In this document: piece by piece, positions 32,476-41,847 of the stretch
How the letters are laid out: each line of letters starts with the position of its first letter
How positions within the stretch are numbered: the stretch's first letter is position 1
The notes under the pieces: generated by a model
Seen by the model: only the letters and a program-made list of their open reading frames with translations
What the model was told of the DNA's origin: nothing
Database searches by the model: none
Translations under genes and position numbers: made by a program
Assembly: GCA_964519515.1 (NCBI GenBank)
Contig: CAZFIJ010000044.1
Location: 1-64,000 of the forward strand
Reading direction: 5' to 3'
Length of the DNA stretch: 64,000 nt
DNA from: Korarchaeum sp964519515
GTDB taxonomy: Archaea; Korarchaeota; Korarchaeia; Korarchaeales; Korarchaeaceae

Positions 32476-33960
32476 ATGGAAATAGCGCTATCGAGGGGAG
32501 AAATGGAGCTCCTCGAGCTTCTGAGATCCAAGGGGGGGAGAGCGAGGATAGAAGATATAGGAGATAAGAGCAGAGTCGCGGCCCTATCAATTCTTCTCAA
32601 GGAAAAAGGTCTTCTGGAAGTTATTGAGAGGAAAAAGAAAGTTCTGAAGCTTACAGAGAGGGGAATGAGGCATGCTAAGGAAGGATTACCTGAAGAGAAA
32701 ATATTGGGGATCCTGAAGGGGAGAGGTGAGGTCAGCCTCTCTGAGATATCGAAGTTGATGGGGGGAGATGAACTAAACGTAGCACTAGGTGAGGGGAGGA
32801 AGAAGGGTCTCCTGAAGATAGAGAGCCGGGATGGGGAAGTGCTGATAATTCCAATATCTTGGGAGGTACCCGAGAGGGAGATAATAGATAGGATCTTGAT
32901 GGGGGGGCTGGAGGAGGGAGATATTGATCAAGGAATTCTGAAGAGCTTGAGGAGGAGGGGGCTCGTTGAGACAGAGGAGGTCACTGAAGCTGAGATAGTA
33001 CTCACTCCCTTGGGTCTAGATGTCGCTGAAGGGAGGATCCCCTTAGTTGAGGAAGTGGGTAAGTTGAGCAGAGATCTGATAGTGAGTGGAGAATGGAAAA
33101 AGAAGAAACTCAAGGCTTATGATGTTAAAGCGAGCCCTCCTGTAGTGTATCCGGGAAAACCCCACCCATATGTCTATTTCTTGGAGGAGGTGAGGGAGAT
33201 ATTGATCGGGATGGGGTTCACGGAAGTGAAAAGCCCGATAGTTGAGAGCGAATTCTGGAACTTCGATGTCCTATTTCAAGCTCAGGATCATCCAGCTAGG
33301 GAAGTCCATGATTCATACAAACTAGCTTATCCTGAGGCAGCTGATCTCTCAAAATACGAAGAACTTGTCAATAGGATAGCTAGGACGCATGAGGATGGTT
33401 GGGTAACTGGATCGAAGGGGTGGGGATACAAGTGGAGCTTTGAGATAGCTAGGAGGCTCATACTGAGGTCTCAGACTACTGCTGCATCAGCTAGATCCCT
33501 AGCTAATGGATTGGAAGTTCCAAGTAAGATATTCGCTATAGATAAAGTTTTCAGACCGGAGGCTCCGGATAAAACGCATGCTTTCGAGTTCCATCAGTGT
33601 GAGGGGGTTGTTTTAGCTGAAGGAATGAATGTGAGGAATTTAATGGGGTTCCTAGCGGAGTTCTCTAAGAACTTGGGCTTTAAAGAGGTGAAATTCAAGC
33701 CAGCTTATTTCCCATTCACGGAGCCTAGCGTTGAGGCTTATGTCAAACATGAGAAACTAGGATGGATAGAGATAGCTGGTTCAGGACTCTTCAGGCCTGA
33801 GATGTTGATACCCTTAGGTTACGATTACCCCAGAGTTCAGGCACTAGCCTGGGGGATAGGGATCGGGAGATTAGCTATGATAAAGCTCGGATTGGAGGAT
33901 ATAAGGGAGCTTCATTCTCAGAACCTGGAGTACTTGAGGAAAGCTCCTCTGGTGTGGTGA
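32476..33960 (+). CDS. pheS: Phenylalanine--tRNA ligase alpha subunit
   Basis: Catalytic subunit of the archaeal/eukaryotic-type enzyme, 494 residues. Residues 1-210 hold winged-helix-like N-terminal modules (LTERGMRHAKEGLPEEKILG). The class II core begins at KPHPYVYFLEEVREIL, with motif 2 at KVFRPEAPDKTHAFEFHQ and motif 3 at LAWGIGIGRLAMIKLG. ATG after GGGGAGGTGGAGGC. Followed after four bases by pheT, so the two subunits form an operon. Confidence 0.96.
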   Translation: MEIALSRGEMELLELLRSKGGRARIEDIGDKSRVAALSILLKEKGLLEVIERKKKVLKLTERGMRHAKEGLPEEKILGILKGRGEVSLSEISKLMGGDELNVALGEGRKKGLLKIESRDGEVLIIPISWEVPEREIIDRILMGGLEEGDIDQGILKSLRRRGLVETEEVTEAEIVLTPLGLDVAEGRIPLVEEVGKLSRDLIVSGEWKKKKLKAYDVKASPPVVYPGKPHPYVYFLEEVREILIGMGFTEVKSPIVESEFWNFDVLFQAQDHPAREVHDSYKLAYPEAADLSKYEELVNRIARTHEDGWVTGSKGWGYKWSFEIARRLILRSQTTAASARSLANGLEVPSKIFAIDKVFRPEAPDKTHAFEFHQCEGVVLAEGMNVRNLMGFLAEFSKNLGFKEVKFKPAYFPFTEPSVEAYVKHEKLGWIEIAGSGLFRPEMLIPLGYDYPRVQALAWGIGIGRLAMIKLGLEDIRELHSQNLEYLRKAPLVW

Positions 33961-33964
33961 GAGC

Positions 33965-35623
33965 TTGCCGGTCGTGAGTTTCAGTAGGAGAGAGATGGAG
34001 AGGCTCTGGAGGGGCCTCAGTGAGGAGGAACTCATTGATCTCTTAGACTTCACGAAGTTAAACTTAGAATCCTTCGGAGAGGAGGTAGAGTTCGAGGTAA
34101 CCTCCGATAGGATGGATCTCGTAACTTTAGAGGGCATAGTGAGATGTCTGAAGGGTATATCGAGCGAGGAGCTGGGCCTACCTGAATACAGGGTGAGGAG
34201 GAAGGCCTTCGAGGTCAGAGTGGGCGAGGGAGTATCTAAGGTCAGGCCCTACGTAGTCGCTGCCCTCGTCAGGGATGTCGATCTGAGGACTGAGGAATCG
34301 CTAGAGGCCCTTATAGAGGCTCAAGAGAAGATACATGACACTCTAGGGAGGAAGAGGAGGAGGGTCGCGATCGGACTCCATGACTTCTCTAAAGTAAAGC
34401 CCCCTATAATCTATGACGTCAAGAGGGCGGAGGAGGTCCGCTTCGTACCTCTGGGTGAATATGCAGAAATGAGTGCTAAAGAGATATTAGAACAGACAGA
34501 AAAAGGTAAAATTTATTCTCATTTAATCGCAAATCCAGAAAATTTAGTCCCATTAATAATGGACTCTAGAGAGGAGGTCCTCAGCATGCCCCCTATAATA
34601 AACTCGGAGCTGACGAGACTCACCCCGGGTGTGAGGGATATCTTCATAGATGTGACTGGTACGGATCTCAAGGCGATATGGTATGCCCTAGAGATAATAT
34701 CCTCAGCTTTAGCTGAGAGAGGAGGGGAGATAAGCACGCTAGACATCTTATATCCTGACGGTAGGAGGATAGAGACCCCGAGGCACGAGCCTGAAGTGAT
34801 GGAAGCGGATCTCGATTTCATAAGGAGTATCGTTGGCCTGAACCTCTCCGGGGATGACGTAGTCACGCAGCTCCTGAGGGCCAGGCTGGGAGCGGAGTGC
34901 TCAGACGGTAAAGTCAGGGTGCTCATTCCAGGATATAGATCAGATTTCTTACATCCGATTGATTTAGCTGAGGAAGTCTCAATAACTTTGGGGCTGAATA
35001 AAATCGGATATGAGCTCCCAAAGAACGTAATGACTGTCGGCAAGCCCCATCCCGTGGAGAGAGTATCTAGGAAAGTGAGGACTGTGATGATAGGGCTCGG
35101 CTATCAGGAGGTCCTCAACTACATAATGACGAGCAGGGCCTCTCTCTTCCATATGGTCGATAGGGAGGAGAGGGAAGTCGTTGAGATCTCAAATCCAGTC
35201 TCTGAGAGCTACAGCGTTTTAAGAGATGCTCTATTTCCTGGATTACTAGCATTTCTAGCGAATAATACGCATGTAAGGTACCCTCAGAAGGTCTTCGAGA
35301 TAGGAGACGTAGTGCTCATAGATGAGAGGCTTGAGAACAAGACGAGGGATGAGAGGAGGGTAGCCGCTGCATATGCAGACGATTCCGTAGGTTTCGAGGA
35401 CATATACTCCCATCTGAAGGTCTTATTTGAGAATCTATCGTATGGAATAGAGTTAGAGCCCAGAAGGGAGAGGCCCTTCATAGAGGGGAGGTGCGCGAGC
35501 GTGCTCAAGGACGGGGAGGAGGTAGGAGTGATAGGTGAAATAGATCCTGAGGTCCTCCTCAAGCTGGGGATAACGGTTCCCGTCGCTGTATTCGAGGTCG
35601 CTCTGAAGGTACCGAGGAGCTGA
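33965..35623 (+). CDS. pheT: Phenylalanine--tRNA ligase beta subunit
   Basis: Structural and editing subunit, 552 residues, archaeal form without the bacterial tRNA-binding domains. B1 and B3/B4 editing domains occupy the first half (LGLPEYRVRRK; HDFSKVKPPIIYD), B5 is around 270-345 and the catalytic-like domain follows (MIGLGYQEVLNYIMTSRASL; ISNPVSESYSVLRDALFPGL). TTG start gives the usual MPVVSFSR N terminus, after GGTGTGGTGAG at the pheS stop. Confidence 0.95.
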   Translation: MPVVSFSRREMERLWRGLSEEELIDLLDFTKLNLESFGEEVEFEVTSDRMDLVTLEGIVRCLKGISSEELGLPEYRVRRKAFEVRVGEGVSKVRPYVVAALVRDVDLRTEESLEALIEAQEKIHDTLGRKRRRVAIGLHDFSKVKPPIIYDVKRAEEVRFVPLGEYAEMSAKEILEQTEKGKIYSHLIANPENLVPLIMDSREEVLSMPPIINSELTRLTPGVRDIFIDVTGTDLKAIWYALEIISSALAERGGEISTLDILYPDGRRIETPRHEPEVMEADLDFIRSIVGLNLSGDDVVTQLLRARLGAECSDGKVRVLIPGYRSDFLHPIDLAEEVSITLGLNKIGYELPKNVMTVGKPHPVERVSRKVRTVMIGLGYQEVLNYIMTSRASLFHMVDREEREVVEISNPVSESYSVLRDALFPGLLAFLANNTHVRYPQKVFEIGDVVLIDERLENKTRDERRVAAAYADDSVGFEDIYSHLKVLFENLSYGIELEPRRERPFIEGRCASVLKDGEEVGVIGEIDPEVLLKLGITVPVAVFEVALKVPRS

Positions 35624-35790
35624 GAGTCATCAAAATGAGATCGAACCCTAGCGTAAGGCCAACATTTTTACCGATCTTAGCCGTATGTGGAGCACGCTTA
35701 TGAGTTATGCGAATTTAGATGGATGAGGATCTAGAGGGCGCGATCTGTTACCTCACCTATAAAGGGGGAGAGGGTGAGTTAATGGGGATC

Positions 35791-36834
35791 TTAGAACAGT
35801 TCTAGGGTCTTCTGCAAGAGGGCCCCTCCCCAAGCCACGTCCTTGAGGCTGATGATTTCGCAAGGGCTGTGCATGTACCTCAAGGGTATTGAGATGAGGG
35901 CTGTCTTCACACCTCCTCTAGCAACTTGGATCACCCATGTATCGGTCCCTGCTCCTCTGAAATCAGCTTCATACTGTCTAGGGATCTCATTTTCCTCTGC
36001 AGCTCTCTCTATTAACTCCACTACCTCAGGGTGGTATATAGGGCCCTTGCTTATGACGGGCCCCTTTCCTAGTGAGACCCTCGGGGCCTCTGGTAGCATG
36101 GGCTGCTCAGCGAACGTAACATCAATAGCTATAGCTGCTTCAGGTTTCAGCTTATATGCCATCATCTCAGCACCTCTAAGTCCTATTTCCTCCTGTATCG
36201 TAGCGGTGAAGTGCACCTCGGCATCTATTCCTCCTCTCTCTCGGCTCAGCATCGCACCATATATCATAGCTGCGACACCCGCAGCGTTATCGAGACCCGG
36301 AGAGGAGAAAAACTCTGATCCAAGTGAAATTGGATCGTAATCAGGGACTCCGTAGATTCCAGGTTTTATCCCCATGCTCTCAGCTTCTTCCTTACTGCGA
36401 GCTCCGATGTCTATCGCTAGATCCTTTATCTCTATTTTCTTCTCCTCAAGCTCTTTGTAAACCCTCAGGAGGTGCGCTGGTACTACCCCTACGACCCCCC
36501 TAACTATTCCCTTTCCGGTTATCAGCTTGACACGGGATCCATAGAGGACTCTGGGATCCCATCCAACTCCATCGAACTTTATGTACCCTTCATTCGTCAC
36601 CTCCTTAACTATTATCCCGATCTGATCGGCATGAGCTGCTATCATTATGGAGGGCTTCCCGCCCGGGTTCAGGATGCCTTCCACATTCCCCCAGGGGTCT
36701 ATCCTGATCACATCGCAGTATGGCCCGAGGATCTCAGCTATAGAAGGGGCGAAGATCCTCTCGCTCCCCGTGACCCTTGGGATGGATGTCAACTTATTCA
36801 ATATCTCTCTAACACCCTCGAGCGATGAGCTCAA
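35791..36834 (-). CDS. M42 family aminopeptidase (TET/endoglucanase-like)
   Basis: Dinuclear-metal aminopeptidase that normally assembles into large tetrahedral particles in archaea. Metal and catalytic motifs are AAHADQIG (H68, D70), SSPGLDNAAG, ATIQEEIGLRGA and IDVTFAEQP, with a final RYMHSPCE histidine. Length 347 residues is standard. The TTG start follows AGGTGATCG. It is divergent from enolase, sharing a 53-base promoter interval. Confidence 0.92.
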   Translation of the reverse strand: MSSSLEGVREILNKLTSIPRVTGSERIFAPSIAEILGPYCDVIRIDPWGNVEGILNPGGKPSIMIAAHADQIGIIVKEVTNEGYIKFDGVGWDPRVLYGSRVKLITGKGIVRGVVGVVPAHLLRVYKELEEKKIEIKDLAIDIGARSKEEAESMGIKPGIYGVPDYDPISLGSEFFSSPGLDNAAGVAAMIYGAMLSRERGGIDAEVHFTATIQEEIGLRGAEMMAYKLKPEAAIAIDVTFAEQPMLPEAPRVSLGKGPVISKGPIYHPEVVELIERAAEENEIPRQYEADFRGAGTDTWVIQVARGGVKTALISIPLRYMHSPCEIISLKDVAWGGALLQKTLELF

Positions 36835-36852
36835 ACGATCACCTGGGATGCA

Positions 36853-36873
36853 TCAAAGAATAAATAATAAGGT
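36853..36873. promoter_or_regulatory. Shared promoter of the M42 peptidase and enolase genes
   Basis: The AT-rich AAAGAATAAATAATAAGG lies between the two divergent genes. Read on the plus strand it is about 25 bases ahead of the enolase ATG at 36888; on the minus strand its complement TTATTATTTATTC precedes the peptidase start by about 25-30 bases. One AT block probably serves both directions. Confidence 0.45.
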
Positions 36874-36887
36874 TGGACCTACTCGGG

Positions 36888-38153
36888 ATGTCCTTCAGGA
36901 TAGAGGACGTGAGAGCTAGGGAGGTACTGGACTCCAGGGGGAACCCTACAGTGGAAGTGAGGGTTAAATTGGAGGGAGGGGGCTTAGGAGAGTTCTCAGT
37001 CCCATCTGGTGCCTCAAAGGGGAAGAGGGAGGCCCTAGAGCTCAGGGATGGTGGGAAGTGGTTAAGGGGGATGGGGGTCATTAAGGCCGTGAGGAACGTC
37101 AATGAGATAATAAGGCCCTCTCTACTGGGGATAGACGCATCCATCCAACCTTTAGTAGATGATATATTGATCCAGTTAGATGGAACGCCGAATAAATCGA
37201 GATTGGGAGCTAACTCAATTCTTGGCGCTTCAGTAGCTTCAGCAAAAGCATCTGCCGATCAAATGAATGTCCCGCTTTACAGGTACTTAGGAGGCGCTTT
37301 CTCGAGGGTCCTACCCGTACCTCTCATGAATATAATAAATGGTGGGAAGCATGCGGGCAACGAATTAGCTATTCAAGAATTCATGATAGTGCCAGTGAAA
37401 TTTAAGACATTTAAAGACGCTCTCTTTGCTGGAGTAAGTGTGTATATGGAGTTGAGATCCTCCCTTGAGGAGAGATACGGTAGGCATGCTGTTAACTTGG
37501 GGGATGAAGGAGGCTTTGCCCCTCCAATGAAGAGGACTGAAGAAGCCTTAGAAGCTTTGATCAACTCGATAGAGAGGGCTGGGTTCGAGGGAGAAGTTAA
37601 ACTAGCTATTGACTGTGCTGCGAGCAACTTCTATGTGGATGGGAAGTATGACATAGATGGAGCATCCCTGACAGAAGGGGATTTGATGTCATTCTATGAG
37701 AGCATAGTAGATAGATACCCGATAGTAGCGATAGAAGATCCCTTTCATGAGGAGGACTTAGATTCCCTCTCTGAGCTCACTAAAAAACTCGGCCATAGGA
37801 TTCTACTCGTCGGAGATGATTACTTCGTTTCAAACGAGAAATACCTCAGGAAGGGGATCGAAGCGAAGGCTGGAAATGCTGTCTTGCTCAAAGTGAATCA
37901 GATAGGGACGCTAACTGAGGCCGTGAGGACAGCATCGCTCGCCTTCAGATATGGGTATAAAGTGATCGTGAGCCACAGATCAGGGGAGACTAACGATCCT
38001 TTCATAAGCGACTTCTCAGTCGCTTTGAACTGTGGGTTCATAAAGGCGGGGGCTCCAGCTAGAGGGGAGAGGGTAGCGAAGTATAACAGACTGCTAGAGA
38101 TAGAAGAGGAGTTGGGATCATTAGCGTCCTTCAGCCAACTAGATACCTTATGA
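36888..38153 (+). CDS. eno: Enolase
   Basis: Interconverts 2-phosphoglycerate and phosphoenolpyruvate. Conserved elements are AREVLDSRGNPTVEV, VPSGASKGKREALELRDG, NIINGGKHAGNELAIQEF, NLGDEGGFAPP, and the metal/catalytic segments IEDPFHEED and HRSGETNDPFISD. The ATG at 36888 fits a leaderless transcript; the frame is open five codons further. Length 421 residues. The 3' end overlaps the convergent CCA enzyme gene by 23 bases. Confidence 0.96.
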   Translation: MSFRIEDVRAREVLDSRGNPTVEVRVKLEGGGLGEFSVPSGASKGKREALELRDGGKWLRGMGVIKAVRNVNEIIRPSLLGIDASIQPLVDDILIQLDGTPNKSRLGANSILGASVASAKASADQMNVPLYRYLGGAFSRVLPVPLMNIINGGKHAGNELAIQEFMIVPVKFKTFKDALFAGVSVYMELRSSLEERYGRHAVNLGDEGGFAPPMKRTEEALEALINSIERAGFEGEVKLAIDCAASNFYVDGKYDIDGASLTEGDLMSFYESIVDRYPIVAIEDPFHEEDLDSLSELTKKLGHRILLVGDDYFVSNEKYLRKGIEAKAGNAVLLKVNQIGTLTEAVRTASLAFRYGYKVIVSHRSGETNDPFISDFSVALNCGFIKAGAPARGERVAKYNRLLEIEEELGSLASFSQLDTL

Positions 38154-39522
38154 AGAACTCCTCTTTCCTCATCTCCTTATATATCCATCCCAGAGCATCT
38201 CTATCCAAGATGAGAAGCTCTCTGTCAGTTAATATCTTAAATTTCGATCCCCTAAGTATTGTGGGCGCCTTCAAACATATCAATTCATTTATGAGGTTAA
38301 TGACATCACTATGCCTCCTCTTCCTATACACATACCACCTATCCCCCTCGATGAAAGGCCCCCCGAATCCAGAGTTTAGATAACTCCTGAGGAAATTCAT
38401 CTCCTCTTTCGATCCAACTGGAGGCCCCTGTCTCCTCTCGATAATCGGGAGGTTTAATGAGGGAAGTTCCATCGCAACGAATATCTCGTCCCTCTCGTCA
38501 GTCCAACCCGAGACCCAGAGCGGTTCGAAACCATTCGCTTTCAGCTCCTCCTCAAGAAGCCTAGACATCCTCTTCGCTTGAGACCATAGTAGCTCTCTAG
38601 AGAGATCAAGATCACTTATCTCTATGACGAGAATCCTTGTCTTCCTCTCGGAGAGCTGCTCCTCTATTTGCTTAACTGATACTCTCTCTTTCACTCTCTC
38701 CAATCCCCTAGTGAAGAACTCGATATCCGGTTTCGTGAGGAAAGCCCTAGCTGCTACCTTGAATCTGTTGAATTGTGTCTCCGTGAGAGCTGCGGCAGCG
38801 TTCCTCCTAGGATCGGTAGGATCTATCAGTATCAACGGCCCACTGAAAGCTGATAATGCGTACTCTTCCGTTAGGTGGTGCTCTATATCTATATAGACCC
38901 TCGACCCCCACTTAGATGCTTCCTCTAACGTCTCGAGGAAGCTCCCATAGTTTATTATCAAGAGCTCGCATACGTAACCGCTGAAGCCCCCTACCTTCTC
39001 CTCAGCGCCATAAGCATCTATCGATTTGAGAAAAGCCTTAAGCAGCCTCACATCATTCGGTCTCTTGAGCTTCTCCCTAACGTAAGAATTGTGGAGGGGC
39101 GTCCTATCTACAGCGCTTATTATCCTCTCCCCAGGCAGTATCTTGAAGGCCGGGACGAGATCTATCTCAAAATCAGAATATCTGACCCTGACGTAAGGGT
39201 GCTCAGCGTAATTTTGCTCATACTCTCCGAAGGCATCCTTAGCTATATCGACTATGAGACTTCCCAGCACTCCCTTATCTCCCACTCCCTTGGGGAAGAG
39301 GACGAAGATATCGAGCTCGTTGTTATTCGGAAGCCAGGTATCTCTAACAGAGGATCCGACAGCAACTACCTCAGCGTTCAAATTCAACCTCTTAACGCTC
39401 TCCTCTACCCTTCTCAGAGCTTCTTCAAGTACCCTCATCAGCTTCCTCTTCTCTTCCTCAGATGGTGAGACTATCCTCTCGGCTTCCCTCAGGATGAGCT
39501 CTAAATCACTCGATGTTCGCAT
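38131..39522 (-). CDS. cca: CCA tRNA nucleotidyltransferase, archaeal class I
   Basis: Adds or repairs the 3' CCA of tRNA. The class I nucleotidyltransferase motif is GSSVRDTWLPNNNELDIF, with carboxylates E69 and D71, and the third acidic residue in SDFEIDLVPAF. The archaeal central, body and tail domains fill the rest of 463 residues. The ATG at 39522 follows CCAGGAGAC; the longer frame overlaps the upstream gene. It is needed because most tRNAs here (Leu, Val, Thr, Pro) lack an encoded CCA. Confidence 0.94.
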   Translation of the reverse strand: MRTSSDLELILREAERIVSPSEEEKRKLMRVLEEALRRVEESVKRLNLNAEVVAVGSSVRDTWLPNNNELDIFVLFPKGVGDKGVLGSLIVDIAKDAFGEYEQNYAEHPYVRVRYSDFEIDLVPAFKILPGERIISAVDRTPLHNSYVREKLKRPNDVRLLKAFLKSIDAYGAEEKVGGFSGYVCELLIINYGSFLETLEEASKWGSRVYIDIEHHLTEEYALSAFSGPLILIDPTDPRRNAAAALTETQFNRFKVAARAFLTKPDIEFFTRGLERVKERVSVKQIEEQLSERKTRILVIEISDLDLSRELLWSQAKRMSRLLEEELKANGFEPLWVSGWTDERDEIFVAMELPSLNLPIIERRQGPPVGSKEEMNFLRSYLNSGFGGPFIEGDRWYVYRKRRHSDVINLINELICLKAPTILRGSKFKILTDRELLILDRDALGWIYKEMRKEEFFIRYLVG

Positions 39523-40120
39523 GTCTCCTGGCAAGATCCTCCTCACTCTTCCCCATCAGCTCTACTATCTCAGATATCAAAGCATCGAGATATATCATAG
39601 CGCTCAACTCGAATAACGTCCCTAACGGTGTCAGGGGCTCGTGTATACCCAGTATCTGCCTCGTGAAGTAATCCCTGCTCTCATCCTCTGGAAGAACTCT
39701 TCCGCCTATTCTAACAACGAAATCGGCTATCTTCCCTAAGGTAGAATTTGGATAGCTTGTGATAGCTATTACATGAGCCCCAACGCTCTTAGCTACTTGA
39801 GCTGCTGTCACAGGGAATTTAGTCTCTCCAGATCCGCTGACAGCTATCAAGAGATCACCGCTCCTCATAGATGGGGTGACTGTCTCACCGACTACGTATA
39901 CTTGGAAGCCGACATGAAGGAGCCTCATCGCGAAGGCCTTAGCTATGAGCCCAGATCTACCGGCTCCGACTACGAATATCTTGCCCTCGCCCATAGTCCT
40001 GAAGAGAGCTTTTATGAACATATTCGCGGATTCTTCATCAACTGTAGATAAATTTTCCTTAACGACCTCTATCAGCTTACCGATCTTCTCGACCACGGGC
40101 GTGCCCATCACCCGGCTCAA
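39506..40120 (-). CDS. 6-phospho-3-hexuloisomerase-like SIS domain protein
   Basis: SIS-fold sugar isomerase. Motifs FVVGAGRSGLIAKAFAMRLL, then VSGSGETKFPVTAAQVAK and AITSYPNSTLGKIAD, with PLGTLFELSA near the C terminus, match the hexulose-phosphate isomerase (PHI) family, which in archaea supplies ribulose 5-phosphate by the reversed ribulose monophosphate route. The usual partner, hexulose-phosphate synthase, is not adjacent, but ribose-5-phosphate isomerase occurs at 48 kb. TTG start at 40120; an in-frame ATG at 40108 is an alternative. Confidence 0.85.
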   Translation of the reverse strand: MSRVMGTPVVEKIGKLIEVVKENLSTVDEESANMFIKALFRTMGEGKIFVVGAGRSGLIAKAFAMRLLHVGFQVYVVGETVTPSMRSGDLLIAVSGSGETKFPVTAAQVAKSVGAHVIAITSYPNSTLGKIADFVVRIGGRVLPEDESRDYFTRQILGIHEPLTPLGTLFELSAMIYLDALISEIVELMGKSEEDLARRHANIE

Positions 40121-40164
40121 CGTCTCCAGATAACAAAATAACCTTTACCTACCATCCTCTCAGG

Positions 40165-40806
40165 ATGCCTGTGGTAACTAAGGTGACCTTAAGGAAGGCA
40201 TTGGGAGAGGCGAAGGATACCTTAGCGAGATTGAAGGATCGTCTGGAGAGCTCAATAGATCTAGGGGATTTTTGGGAAATAGCGAGGAGGTATGCTGTCA
40301 CTAATAGTTTCGATAGCATCCTCATGTTACTCGGAATCATACTCGGAGGGTACTTCGGGGGGATAGAGGATCCCTCAGTGATCCTCAAATTGATATGGGC
40401 TGGAACTCTGTCCATATTTTTCTCGGGATCTCTGGGGACATATATATCGGAGAGAGCTGAGAGGGAGTTGAAGGTCAGGGAGCTAGAGAAGGCAGTCTTG
40501 ATGGCGCTCAATGAAACAGTGATCAGCGAGATAGAGAGGAGAAAAGCTATATTAATAGCTTTAGCAAGCGGAGGAGTTCCATCAACCCTCGTGATGACTC
40601 TCTCAATACCCTTTAAGATATGCGAGCTCAGTTTAATGGAGGTTGGGCTCTCTTATATCTTATCGATCCTGCAGGCCCTACTTCTCCTCTTCATCATGGG
40701 CTTCTACTTAGGATCCCTCTCTGGAGGGAGGAGGTTTAACTATGCTCTTTTCACACTCGGCGCTGGACTCCTCCTACTGGTGATGATGCTTTGGCTCGGA
40801 GTGTAG
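40165..40806 (+). CDS. VIT1/CCC1-like membrane protein
   Basis: A 213-residue protein with about five hydrophobic segments after a soluble N-terminal helix. The region FDSILMLLGIILGGYFGG followed by GSLGTYISERAERELKVREL resembles the first helices and the charged metal-binding loop of VIT/CCC1 iron or manganese transporters. A second conserved-looking half begins with IALASGGVPSTLVM. The substrate is inferred. It overlaps truA by 16 bases. Confidence 0.55.
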   Translation: MPVVTKVTLRKALGEAKDTLARLKDRLESSIDLGDFWEIARRYAVTNSFDSILMLLGIILGGYFGGIEDPSVILKLIWAGTLSIFFSGSLGTYISERAERELKVRELEKAVLMALNETVISEIERRKAILIALASGGVPSTLVMTLSIPFKICELSLMEVGLSYILSILQALLLLFIMGFYLGSLSGGRRFNYALFTLGAGLLLLVMMLWLGV

Positions 40807-41489
40807 TCTCCCTGAGGATCGCTTATCTGGGATGGAACTATCACGGGGTCGTCGAGCAACCGAACCTCCCTACTGTGGGCTCAGCTCTGAGGGAGGCGAT
40901 GGAATCTCAGGGCATAAGAGCGAAACTCAGGTTCACATCGAGGACAGATAAAGGAGTATCAGCGTTGGATAACATAGCTTTCTACAGGGGTCCAGCTCCG
41001 AATATATCTCTCTTGAACTCAGAGCTCCCGAAGGATATAGTAGTATGGGCTGTGGCTACTGGAGGCATACCTAAGCCTGAGGCGAGGGTATACTGCTACG
41101 CGATCCCATTCAAGCTGAGTGGGGCTGAATGCGTAAGGAAAGCATTAGATGAACTGACACAAGTAGGTCTAGGGAAAAATATTGAGAATTTTAGCGTGAA
41201 AATTGGAGAAAACTTCACATACATTGAGATTTATGGTAAGTCATTTAAAAGAAATGAGATAAGGAGGATCGTGGGGAGGGCCCTGGAGCTCCATCTCGGG
41301 AGGAGTATAGGACTGGCCCCTCCGGAAGGGCTCATCCTCACTAAAACTGTGACCGGTATACGTTGGGAAGAGTTTCATAAGAGGAAGCTCCATATAATTG
41401 GAAAAATGATTGAAAGAGAGCTATGGAGACTTGAGTCTTCTAGGATAATCCTTAGGCTCATAAATTCTATCTCTTCGTCGCTATTATAG
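40791..41489 (+). CDS. truA: tRNA pseudouridine synthase A (TruA)
   Basis: Makes pseudouridines at positions 38-40 of tRNA. The catalytic aspartate is D53 in SRTDKGVSALDN; IAYLGWNYHGVVEQP at the N terminus and FKRNEIRRIVGRALEL later are family motifs. At 232 residues it is at the short end for TruA. The TTG start lies inside the preceding membrane-protein gene. Its 3' end overlaps a convergent small gene by 23 bases. Confidence 0.92.
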   Translation: MARSVVSLRIAYLGWNYHGVVEQPNLPTVGSALREAMESQGIRAKLRFTSRTDKGVSALDNIAFYRGPAPNISLLNSELPKDIVVWAVATGGIPKPEARVYCYAIPFKLSGAECVRKALDELTQVGLGKNIENFSVKIGENFTYIEIYGKSFKRNEIRRIVGRALELHLGRSIGLAPPEGLILTKTVTGIRWEEFHKRKLHIIGKMIERELWRLESSRIILRLINSISSSLL

Positions 41490-41745
41490 TCTTAGTCTCC
41501 GGGACGTACCATCTCACCTTATCTCTGAACCACTTCCAGAATCTAGTGAAGGAGTCCATGCTCTCAGACTCTAGAACCATTATCCCGTTGTACTCAGTCC
41601 CCCATGCATGATCATATACGCCGATAAGTCTGACTTCAGGAGGCCATTCCTCCGTTATCTTCTCCCACTCGTTCCTAGCTCTCTCCTCTTCCTCATGAGT
41701 GAGTTCCTTCAGCTTGTATAACACGAAGTATATGTAGGTCGGCAT
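41467..41745 (-). CDS. Small conserved-looking protein, possible ferredoxin-fold dimer
   Basis: A 92-residue soluble protein. The pattern YIYFVLYKLKELTHEEEER, a helix, VRLIGVYDHAWGTEYNGIMVLE, a helix rich in aromatic residues and a final strand suggests a dimeric alpha/beta (EthD/DUF3303-like) barrel. I cannot assign a function. Start ATG at a position with GGGTGC upstream. Overlap with truA at its 3' end is convergent. Confidence 0.6.
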   Translation of the reverse strand: MPTYIYFVLYKLKELTHEEEERARNEWEKITEEWPPEVRLIGVYDHAWGTEYNGIMVLESESMDSFTRFWKWFRDKVRWYVPETKTIIATKR

Positions 41746-41847
41746 GCGAGCACCCTAGAGTATCGCTCCTAGAAAGTATATAATGTTGAGATCTTAATGG
41801 GAGGAAGGGTACAATCCCCTCCACGGTGAGGGCTCATCGAATATGAG

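Noticed and set aside
35719..35805. Possible 28-codon plus-strand ORF after pheT, behind an 8-codon ORF starting at 35700 with GGAG upstream and an ACATTTTTACC box near 35662.
   Set aside because: Too short, overlaps the M42 stop region on the other strand, no recognisable composition or family; could be chance.
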